NCBI RefSeq assembly: GCF_030052815.1 | Contig: NC_079509.1 | Coordinates: 43,146,750-43,210,749 of the forward strand | DNA length: 64,000 nucleotides | From: Hevea brasiliensis | Taxonomy: Eukaryota > Streptophyta > Magnoliopsida > Malpighiales > Euphorbiaceae | Reading direction: 5' to 3' | Shown: in pieces, positions 21,009-31,395 of the stretch | Layout: the number at the start of each line of letters is the position of its first letter | Numbering within the stretch: position 1 is the first letter of the stretch | Position numbers and translations under genes: made by a program | Notes under the pieces: model-generated | The model's input: the letters and a program-made list of their open reading frames with translations, nothing else | Told to the model about the DNA's origin: nothing | Database searches by the model: none

Positions 21009-21733
21009 GGCCGGGATTATTGCCGGAGCGGTTAGAATAGGAAATGTGGGAAGGAAAGAGGAGAAAATCAAATGCGGAGGGGTTTCCCGTTGAAGGTATA
21101 TATATAGGGAAAGTCTAAGCATTTATTGCAAGCAGAAAACGAAGAGGATGCCTCGGAAATCGGAGGAATAATTGCTTTGACTAATCGGACCGAATAAAGG
21201 AGAAGATCGGAATAGGAGAGGTCGGAAGAGGGGAGCCCAGCAGGAGAGATCGGAAAAGGATTGTGTTAGAAAGATCAGAAGGGAGGGGAGGTCGGAAGAC
21301 AAAGGGAATAAGACAACTTCCGTTAACTATCGTCATAATCAGAGCCGAGGTAGTTAAAGCGTTGCAGACGAAATCTCCACAGCACGCCTCAGAATCACCC
21401 ACATTACTGACAGGTGCTAGAGTATGTCATGATAGTGCTGTACATCCCAATCTCCACCGTTGATCCTGCTTGTAAAGACAAGTCCAGAGCCCTTGGATCA
21501 AAGAACAAGACGACAAGACCGGTGCCTTCTATTCCCAGCCCTTGGATCGCCCTGGATAAGAAAATTTGGAACCATCAGATTAGAAGGGAAAAAGGGCAAA
21601 ATTTCTGAAAAGGATCTCAGCCGTTCATTCTGATTCTCTTTAATTCCCAAATGTCAGATCATGTCCTTCAAAATCTAAACCTTCCATCTCCCTCAAAATA
21701 AATCCTGACCCTTCATAGGGAGCACCCAGTCCC

Positions 21734-21741
21734 TATAAATA
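21734..21741 (+). promoter_or_regulatory. Sense TATA box of the 3' LTR
   Basis: TATAAATA in the same context as 4150-4157. Confidence 0.6.
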
Positions 21742-22739
21742 CCTGCATGAAAACTGTTCAAAGGGGAAGGAAGAAAAGGGGGTTAATTATAATGGAAAAG
21801 CTCTGAAAATTAATTCAGTTTCGCTATTCTGCTATTTTTAAACTAGAAAAGACTTTAGAAACCAGTTTTCTCAAGTATTTTCTCTGAAGAAGTGTTGAAC
21901 ACTGGAACTCCTGATTTTCAGTTTGTTCGTTGCTCAGTGATACCCTTTTTTTTTTAAGTTTCAGTTCTGTTTTCACTACCTTTATATTCACTTTTATTTT
22001 CTGATTTCAATCTCATTCACTATCATTCCGGTTCGATTATATGCTAACTGGGCATTCGTCATTTCAAGGCAAGCATTAGTCCCCAGACTATTAGCCCGAA
22101 ACTCTGCAACATTCGCGACTCCATAGTTAGTTTAATAGGTTCAACTTCCTGTAGGTGAGTGTTTGAACCGTTGCTTTATCCAGTGTTCGTCTTTATTTTC
22201 TTTTTATTAATGCTCATAATTTTCGTTAAAGTTTGTCTTATGTCAGAAGGTCCCTCGTAGGTAGTTATTCTCATGAGTTTATCTTTTGATACAATAGTTC
22301 ATGTTATTCATTATTCATTTATTCTCGATCTTTATTTATCTCCTAACACGGGTGTTCGGGTTACGGGTAACGTATAGGTAGTTTGATAAAATGTTGGAAG
22401 CAGTATCTTAACATAAGAGTTTTTTTTTTTATAAACTTTCTGATAATAAATCAAAGAGTTATGAAGTCGAACCACTAGACTAGCTCGAGAAGGTGACTGG
22501 GTAAGGTGGAGTGTCAGAATAAAATTGAATTTCAAATTAGCAAATGAAATAGAACAAATATTGCCTGCCAGAAGGTATTAGTAAGGCGATCACATAGGAG
22601 GTCGGTCAAATTCAGTATGATGTCCCCTATATAGTCATGAGGTACCAATGAGTTAAAAGAAGCCTCATTCAGGCCCCCGGCATCGTCGGATGCCAAAACC
22701 CTTAATCTTAGGCTCTTATGATGTGTAGCTGTAATCAAA

Positions 22740-23065
22740 TTTTAAGAGGTCGAAAAAATCCTTATCCGACTCCCATGCAAATAAAAGAGATCGGAGGAGA
22801 GTTCTTATCCGATTCTCAACCAAAAATTTTAATAAATATCTAAAAGAGATCAGAGGAGAGTTCTTATCCGATTCTCAATCCAAAATTTTAATAAATATTT
22901 AAAAGAGATTGGAGGAGAGTTCTTATCCGATTCTCACTAAAAATTCTCATAAATATCGAAAAGAGATCGGAGGAGAGTTCATATTCGATCTCCAATCGAA
23001 ATTTTAATCTAAAAGAGATTGGAGGAGAGTTCTTATCTGATTCTCAAATCGAATTCTAACAAATA
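22740..23065. repeat. GATCGG-type tandem repeat in R-U5 (3' LTR)
   Basis: Same unit as 5130-5515 but with one fewer copy (starts near 22784, 22847, 22907, 22965 and 23014, after the divergent first unit). The loss or gain of one unit happened after insertion or during reverse transcription. Confidence 0.75.
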
Positions 23066-23471
23066 TGCAAAGTAATCCCACAAACGAAAACCGCAACACA
23101 ACACCAATTCACTAAGGTTGTCTCATTTACTTATGTATCTGGGTAATCCGAATTAGTAAAAAATCAAATATTCCTTTTTATCAAAAGGGTTAACATTTCC
23201 ATTCGAACCCCCCTAACTATCGATTCTAATTTATAAAGAACGTAAGGTTAAATCTGCTGACCCTCATTGAGGGACGAGGTGGGGTGCCTAACACCTTTCC
23301 CACCCGTTTACGGACCCCGAACCTAGAATCTCTGTATTTGAAGTGGTTTCATTTTAATTTGCATTTCACAAATGGTTTTCTTTAATTTCCCTAAAAATTA
23401 AAGTGGCGACTCCTCACTCTTTCCCACTTCGGTGAGGGTTCGTCCAGGCGACCGCAAAACACCTTGCGACA

Positions 23472-26219
23472 ATATCATAATCCTTTTAGTGAGCATAAAT
23501 TACAATACAATTCGATTCAAAGTCAATTCCAATATCCAATAATTTTTATGCTCATCACAATTCAAATCATAAATTTGCATTTTTCCATGTAAATTACCCA
23601 TCACAATTCAAAACATGTTCTATCAAAATTTTCCAAAACATAATTTATTCAATTCACAACAATGCTTAATACTTATGGAAACACCATTTCACAAAGCTAA
23701 ATTCATACATACTATAACAATTTCAATAATCATTGAATTAAATCCAATGCTTGTTAAACATAATACATAAGAAAAATATTTCATTTAATCATATGAAATA
23801 TTTAGAACAAAATCAGTTAAAACTAGTTGTGCACAAACCTCTGATAACTATCTCTTGGCATTGACTCAGTGTTTCTTTCCCCTTCCCTGAGTCTTTGCCA
23901 ACTGAAACACATAATTTGAAGTGTTTCAGTATTCATTTAAACTGTCTCTAACGATAATGCTTAATAATTAATTTATTGAATACTATTATTTCCTTAGTCA
24001 ACCTAAGATGTTGACCCTCGATGCAATTTAGGTGAATTAGGTTTTAATGTTACCAATGTGTCATATTTAATAGCCTTTCAGTGTTGGTACATGTTACCCA
24101 ATTCTTTTTCATGTATAGTGCATTTTATTGCAATTTGTCAGATTCCGGTATACTAATTTGAACTAGCCGGATGACCTAGTTCCCTCAGTTTCGGGTTTTG
24201 GTCAAAATTACAAACTTGTAGGTCTATGTCTTATTGCAAGTAGGGCAAAATTTCAGGTCATTCTGAGTTATGTAGACCAAGTTATAGTCAATTTACCAAT
24301 GCTGGATAGAATGCATCAAAATGGTCACTTTAAGTCATTTTTAGGTCACTTTTGGTTCGGCCAGTTTTTGGATCCGAACTTGTGCAAGCTATTTGACTTG
24401 CTTATGGTCATTTCTGGGTGTTGGTGTCTTCATAAGAGTTGTAGATATAGGTCTTAAATATTCATGGTAAAAATTTTAGGTCAATTGGACCTGTTTTGAG
24501 TGAGTTATGGCCAAAACATTAACTGCTGCCCAAATGGTCAATTTTCAGGCTTTCAATGCACTAATCCGGATTTGGTCATTTTTCAAGTTACCTTCCAAGC
24601 AGAATTTTGGTAAGTTTCCTTCATAAAAGTTGGCACATTTTGTGCCTAGTTTCACCTCCAATTGGTCTCATACCAATTGGAGTCACACACTTAAGGTTCT
24701 AAGCCAAAACACACACTGCCCTGCAACATACTCTTCATCACATACCAAAGGACACATTCAACACTTACCAAGTCACTTTCTTCATGCCATTTCTGTTTTG
24801 TACCATAATATAAACACATTTAGCAACACATTTTGGTCATTTTGGCAGCTTATAACCACACTCAATATGCACATTATTGTCCAGAATTTTTCAAGTTCAA
24901 ATTACAAAAATTTAACCACATGACAAGCTCATTTACATGTTCAAACTCAAACCTTTATACACATATACAAGCTGCCATAACAAGCACTATAATTCAACAA
25001 TATAATTCCATAAACCAAACCATGAAACAACACATTTTGGTTCACACTTCAAGTTTGCCTAATTGTACATCCCTTTCAATTAACTTCCAAGCTTCCAAAC
25101 TCAAGTGTACTATCACATATATCTAGTATATATGATCTAATTTATTCCTACACACATAAATACTTACATCAACACTTTAATCTACCATTTACATGCAAAG
25201 ATAAACTGCCCTTATTGAACTTCCATGGCTGCCAAAAATATACCTCTCCCTTAACTCATCAAACTTCAAAAATCCTTCCACAATTCAACTACCCATAACA
25301 TCCATACAAAGTTTAATGAAACAAGCATCAAAAATACATACTTACCACTTTTGAAACTCTTCAAAACCTTACCAAAACTTGATTTTCTTACTGCCTATCT
25401 ACTACCCAAGTTGTGTAGAACAATTTTAGTGAAGGAATCAAGTGGAAAAATGGCTTGGATCATGGGAAATGGAAGCTTGGGCATAGACGGCCATGGAGGA
25501 TTTTCTCAAGAAAATTTTCGGTTGATTTTTTTGGGAGGGTTGAAGAAGATGAAGTTTCTATCCAAATGAAGGTGTAGTAGTCCACTTAAGTGGAGTAAGT
25601 GGAGCACTAAGTGAGGGTTAAATATTTATTTATTCTAAAGTTCCAAATTCTCACATTAAGCTCCTATCTTTTGCTATTTGAATTAGGTACCTCCAATTTA
25701 ATTTTTCATGACATTTACCAAGGGTAATATCATTTATTTTTAATGGACATTTAGGTCAAAAGACAACTCGGGGTGTCAAATGACCCCAATGCCCCTGTTC
25801 GGATTGCATTCTCGATTTTTCGGTAACACCGAGTTTTGTCGTTTTCTCTATTTCTCGTTTTTCTTTGTACTAATTAATTAATTTTTCCTTGATATTTTTA
25901 ATAATATTTATACTTCAATAGATGTTCATTTAAGTCTTAAAAAATATGTTCTAGGATTCCTCGCGGTCTAGGGCTAGTCAACGGTCCACGCCGCAACTTC
26001 TCGGTGCGGTCACCCATGGCTGGGGTTCTCGGCTCGTTTAACTTGGTTACATTTCATTGCTATTATTTTTTCTTTGTTTTTCTTGTATTTTATTTTCTTT
26101 TATTTCATTATTTTATGTCTCCTCACTCATCTCTAAGTGTTGTTCTAGGCATCCTAGCTGTTCGGACAACACTGGTCACCAGAACAGTAGAACGCACTAC
26201 CGAACATAGGGGTGTTACA
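23472..26219 (-). mobile_element. LTR 'W' of a TGTAACA-family Ty3/gypsy element, left side cut by the giant element
   Basis: The minus strand starts TGTAACACCCCTATG at 26219 and runs leftward to 23472, where the giant element's LTR begins. Its sequence is related along its length to 49495-51824 plus part of 36400-37049 (same strand), and to the + strand LTRs at 55105 and 60513. Short ORFs inside (24630-25126, 25351-25569, 26004-26261) show no domain. The rest of W is expected left of the window, beyond the giant element. Confidence 0.75.
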
Positions 26220-27671
26220 GTCAAACCTATATTTAATCTTAATTTTAATCATCTTACATGATTAAAAGACATTTGTCAAGCTTATGGGTAGTGCCATGTG
26301 TTACCATCTCATGGTACCACATGTCACCCTGTGAAATAACCAAAATACCCTTGTGTCTTAATTTTGAGTTCTCAATCCAAAATAATTATTTCTCTTCTTC
26401 TTATCAATTTATATCAAATATAAATTAATTAATTAATCTCTATTAATTAATTTATTATTAATTAAATTCATATTTAAGCACTTTAAATATAAACTTAACT
26501 TATACTATACATCCAATAACCTAGATTTGGTTTCAAGCCATGCTAGGGACTTTGCAATCTAATTGCAAACTAAACCTATTTAATTAATCAATTAAACTCT
26601 TTAATTAATTAATTAAATCCTATTTATTTTGGTGATTACTTGTGTATGTGTGTGACTTACTAGGCTCATCACTAATTGGTAATGAGACATGATATCAACT
26701 CTTAATATCATCAGAACTCTTTCTTACCATAAATGATTTCTCTAAATCATTTTATGCACCTCATAGACCATGGTTAACACCTAGCATAGCATGCCATGGC
26801 CACCCAATCAGTAATAAGGTTTACCTTAAATGAACCTATAATCATATGTTACCATGCACTAGAATTTTTTTGTTACAAAATCCCAATTCGAGCTGGAGTT
26901 ATGGTTTATGTCAAACCCCATTTGCTATGAATATTATGTTCTCTTTTAATTCCAATTATTGATTAAAAGATTTTTTTCATCAGAAACTCTTTTTTGATTA
27001 AATCTATCTGTCATGGCCAGGAACTTGAAACATCAAGAACAATTAAATGAACATAGGATTTTACCCCTATTTATTTAGAGGAATAGATTCCATCTTAATC
27101 AACACCTACCTCCATATATAACTAGTAGGAGCCAACACATGTCCATATACCCATACACAGTACAAGTATGAAAGCAGTATCAAACTCAAACCACCTATAT
27201 ATAAGATAATTGTGCTATCTCAGGTCTAAAGATTATATGCACTGATATGATTTATGATAATGCATTGACAAGAGTAAACTCCATGTGCTTGTCATAAGTG
27301 TCACTGGTTCGGCCTATTTATCATGTATAAGTGCCTATCATGTTTGTTATATGGCATGAGACTCACAATTCCATCTTATTTACATCTCATATAAATAACT
27401 TGGGAACAAACATGATTACAATCTTTCTGGATAAGTCATGTCCTTGTTGTGAAGTATCCTCGACTGTGAACCTATTTATGATACTTTGTACTAGAAATAC
27501 TATCACTCATATTCTTAACAACTTAAGAATAGAATTTCTAATAAAATATCAATGGACCTTTTCTATAACACATAAATATATTATGTAAACGGAAAAGTGA
27601 AAATGTATTTTATTAATAAAAGATGTGCAAGATACATACTAAATGATTCGCTTTAGGGCATACTACTAACA
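26220..27671 (-). mobile_element. Copia-like LTR copy A (left part missing)
   Basis: Over 90 percent similar by eye to 27905-29403 and 58826-60266. It ends ...catactactaaca at 27671. Read on the minus strand it starts TGTTAGTAGTATGCCC, the look of a Ty1/copia-type LTR start. The left edge at 26220 is the insertion point of LTR W. By comparison with 58185-60266, about 640 bases are missing from this side and should lie left of the window. No coding domain is present. Confidence 0.7.
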
Positions 27672-29403
27672 TATAGGACACTAGAAATAATTTCTAGCAA
27701 TTTTAATTCAAGAGAATATGGACAATTCTCTTTGAATTAATGAGAGAAGAAGAAGAAGAGAGGAAGAGAGCTTTATGAGTGGAGGCACCTCTTTAGAAAA
27801 ATCAGAATGTATATTTTTATTTTTCATTTTTTCCCTTTTATAATTAGGTCATCACTTAAAACCCTTGCCACATGTCATCACCTGATTGCATCTTGAATTT
27901 TAATTGACTTAATCACATTAAGCCAAGTATCAAAGCTAGATTTAATCTTAACTTTGATCATCTTACATAATTGGAAGACAAATGGCAAGCTTATATGGTT
28001 CCATGAATCACTATCCCATGGTGCCATGTGTCACCACCCTATGAAATGACCAAATTACCCTTGTGTTTTAATTTTGAGTTCTCAACTCAAAATAATTATT
28101 TCTTCTCTTCTAATCAATTTATATCAAATATAAAATAATTAATTAATCTCTATTAATTAATTTCTCATTATTAAATTTATATTTAAACACTTTAAATATA
28201 AATTTAACTTATACTATATATCCAATAACCTAGATTTGGTTTCAAGCCATGCTAGGGACTTTGCAATCTTATTGCAAACCAAACCTATTTAATTAATCAA
28301 TTAAACTACTTAATTAATCAATTAAACTTTTTAATTAATTAATTAAATTACATTTAACTTGGTGATTGCTTGTGTATGTGTGTGACTCACTACGCTCATC
28401 ACTAATTGGCAATAAGATATAATATCAACTCTTAATATCATCAGAAACTTTTCTTACCATAAATGATTTCTCTAAATCATTTTAGGCACCTCATAGACCA
28501 TGGTTAACACCTAGCATAGCATGCCATGGCCACCCAATCAGTAATAAGGAATACCTTAAATGAACCTATAATCATATGCTACCATGCACTAGAATCTCTC
28601 TGTTACAAAATCCCAATTCGAGCTGGAGTCATGGTTTATGTCAAACCCCATTTGCTATGAATATTATGTTCTCTTTTAATTCTAATTCTTGATTAAAAAG
28701 ATTTTCTCGTCAGAAACTCTTTTTTGATTAAATCTGTCTGTCTTGGCCAAGAACTTAAAACATTAAGAACAATTACATGAACATAGGATTTTATCCCTAT
28801 TTACTTAGGGTAACATATTCCATCTTGATCAACACCTACCTCCATATATAACTAGTAGGAGCCAACACATGCCCATATACCCATACACAGTACAGGTATG
28901 AAAGCAATATCAAACTCAAACCACCTATATACAAGATAACTGTGTTATCTCGGGTTTAAAGATTGTATGCACTGATATGATTTATGACAATGCATTAACA
29001 AGAGTAAACTCCGTGTGCTTGTCATAAATGTCACTAGTTCGGCCTACTTATCATGCATAAGTGCCTATCATGTTTGTTATACGACATGAGACTCACCATT
29101 CCATCTTATTTACATCTCGTATAAATAACATGGGAACAAACATGATTACAGTCTTTCTGGATAAGTCATGTCCTTATTGTGAAGTATCCTCGATTGTGAA
29201 CCAATTTATGATACTTTGTGCTAGAAATACTGCCACTCATATTCTTAACAACTTAAGAATAAAATTTCTAATAAAATATCAATGGACCTTTTCTATTACA
29301 CATAAATATATTATGTAAATGAAAAAGTGAAATTGCCTTTATTATTAATAAAACATGTACAAGATACATACTAAATGATATGCTTTAGGGCATACTACTA
29401 ACA
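27672..29403 (-). mobile_element. Copia-like LTR copy B, directly abutting copy A
   Basis: Starts abruptly at 27672 with ataggacactagaaa, which matches 58571 inside the complete copy at 58185-60266. It ends with the family terminus ...catactactaaca at 29403. It therefore lacks about 385 bases of its left side. The A-B junction has no internal region, so a deletion or unequal recombination removed everything between the two LTRs. Confidence 0.7.
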
Positions 29404-30491
29404 ATGAGGCCACTCCACCATCATTTGCAGTACATGGGGTGGTATCGCTGCGTGTTTAGATGATGGATCTCAGTAACAGGAGCTGCTATAGGTTCTGTGG
29501 TAAAGTATCATTTTTACCTTTGTTTCTTTAATAGTGTATTTGGTTATTAAGTAATAAATTAAGTGTGTAATTTTATTATATTCAACATTATGTTTCACAG
29601 AAGGATGGCCTGGAAGAATTGCTTATTACATTGGAAGATCCGTCCGTACAAAATATTACATATAGTAAAAGATTAGTCCTAAACATGCTACGAGCCCTGG
29701 AGGAGGAGAAGCGTCTTATTAATCAACGACCACCATATCCAGATCCGGCCCCACCAGCACGTGTTTTTGAGGAGTTGTTAGAAGATCCACTGATTGTGCA
29801 ATCGCAGTAACAACAGAGAAGGCGTAGGGGTGGACAAGCAAGACAAAGGGAGCCATCTCATCTGTCTACAACACCAATAACTGAAGTGGTGCCACACCCT
29901 ATTTTTTACCATCCCTTCGATAGTTTTGATGCTAGGGCACAACCTCTTACCCAATTTCCCAAAGATGGTTCGTCAACATCCATTCCAACATTTATTGAAT
30001 ATTTACAAAGGTAGTACACGGATTGGACCCCTAGTCCATCCATGCTAGGCCCTTCTGAATAGTGGATGCCTTCGTCCTCACATCATACAATACAATAAGA
30101 AAGGACATCATTTGAGTTCATTCTAACTCAACATGAGAGGACACCATTCGATGCAATGTTTGCTCCTTTCTCTCAACCATACACAGATGTACCTTCGACA
30201 TCACGATATGGATTCAATGCTGCAAAAGCTTTAGAAATGTATTTTATACCTCATGATCTAGGCTTGAGACTTTTGCATCCGGGGGGGGACTCTTTGGACA
30301 TTATGAATGTGGTTCAATGCAGAATGAGGCAGGTCCATCTTCAAGCATGCAGCAAACTGGACTAGAACTTCTACTGATGTTGACATAGGATGTTGATGAA
30401 CATGAAGATCAAGGAGAACATCGTAGACATGGGAGGTGGGCTGATGCGTTGCGTCATGCAGGACAGAGGAGGCGTCTAGGATGTGGCACAT
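29404..30491 (+). pseudogene. 3' end of a plant-mobile-domain / MAIN-like gene
   Basis: The first exon remnant (29404-29498) encodes a YMGWYRCVFR-like piece. A probable 102-base intron (29499-29600, gtaaag...tttcacag) follows. The second exon reads LITLEDPSVQ, LNMLRALEEEKR, a proline-rich stretch, then with shifts PSTSRYGF and a basic C-terminus ending in CGT before TGA at 30489. Such C-termini occur in MAIN-like / 'serine/threonine phosphatase 7 long form-like' plant proteins, which are often carried by Mutator-like transposons. Stops at 29808, 30012, 30060 and elsewhere, and a missing N-terminal mobile domain, make it a relic. The copia-like LTR B removed or displaced the 5' part. Confidence 0.5.
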
Positions 30492-30700
30492 GACCATTTT
30501 TTATTTTTATTTCTTTGTAATTTATTTAGTACATGTATAAAATACGTGTCATAAATGACATTGCTAGAAAAAATTATGCATTTATTATAATATCTAAAAT
30601 TATTTTTAGTGATATCATTAATTTTGCAAACGTAAACTCTGTTTATAGAATAATGTATTTAAAGATATAATAAACATAAGTCTCAAAATTTAACTTATCC
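30492..30700. other. A/T-rich flank between MAIN-like relic and element G
   Basis: About 200 A/T-rich bases, probably the 3' flank of the relic. I see no feature in it. The exact left edge of the LTR of element G, near 30700, is uncertain. Confidence 0.35.
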
Positions 30701-31218
30701 ATCATGATGTAAACCCTCAAGTAATTGGTAACTTGAAAACCCACATTCAAGAATTAAAGGTTATATGGAAAGCACTAAATCAAGATGTATGAATTTGATT
30801 CTTTAAACCAGCACAAAAGTGATGTGCAATTCAAAGAATAGTATCAGATGGAATTGAATCCTTGAGCTGTTTGGATATGAACATCAAGTAATGAGCAACT
30901 TGAAACTCATATTCAATAAACAATGAACTCAAAATGGAAAAAACCAAATTCAAGCTGTACGAATTGGATTCTTTGAACCAGCACAATCAGATTGATGTAT
31001 AATTCAAAGAAAATATTAGAAATGAGATCCTTGGCCTAATTCATATGGAGAATGAAGAAACCAAGAATATTATACACACTAAAACTGTAAGATAGAAACC
31101 TCAGCAAGTTAATGAGCTTCACAAGAACAAAGGCAATAGCCAATTTACTCACTAATGGAGTAGAAACAATCTTTCATTAATATTCAAAGTGTGTCCTCCA
31201 CCTCTCTCATTACACTTG

Positions 31219-31226
31219 TATTTATA
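31219..31226 (-). promoter_or_regulatory. TATA box in the LTR of element G
   Basis: The minus strand reads aggctaTAAATAcaagtgtaatgagag, a typical plant TATA context, inside the LTR downstream of the solo LTR V insertion. Confidence 0.5.
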
Positions 31227-31395
31227 GCCTCTTGGCCCCAAAGCTAAAGATAAAAATATTCCTACTTTAGTAATAGTTGCAAGGAGCTTTAAGTCCAAAC
31301 AAAAATTAATCTACCAAAAGACTGAAAAGTCCCAACAAAAAGCAAACTTAATACAGTAGCAATAAGTACATTTAAGTCCAAAAGAGAGATAGTTA

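Larger units (their letters stand above)
1..23471 (+). mobile_element. Giant Ogre/Tat-type Ty3/gypsy retrotransposon (5' edge just outside window)
   Basis: Two direct repeats of about 5.9 kb (1-5915 and 17546-23471) flank an internal region with, in order, ORF1, gag, protease, G-patch, intron, RT, RNase H, second RNase H, integrase and a polypurine tract. This order, the extra ORF1, the intron between protease and RT, and the paired RNase H domains are hallmarks of the Ogre branch of the Tat lineage. Window base 1 aligns with about 17578 of the 3' LTR, so about 32 bases of the 5' LTR lie upstream. By eye the LTRs differ at roughly 5 percent of sites, mostly C/T and G/A changes. Every coding module carries stops or shifts, so this copy cannot move by itself. 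Confidence 0.9.
17546..23471 (+). repeat. 3' LTR of the giant Ogre-type element
   Basis: Begins TGACGACACC at 17546 and ends ...cttgcgaca at 23471 (5926 bases, TG...CA). It repeats 1-5915 with about 5 percent substitutions and small indels. It contains the second copies of the antisense gene (18125-19975), both TATA boxes, the palindromic triplet (20421-20556) and the GATCGG array (22740-23065). The right flank is a different LTR (23472 on). The target duplication cannot be checked because the left end is outside the window. Confidence 0.9.

Noticed and set aside
23472..26219. Possibility that this stretch is ordinary host intergenic DNA with small genes
   Set aside because: It matches four other LTR copies in the window and ends in the family's GGTGTTACA terminus.
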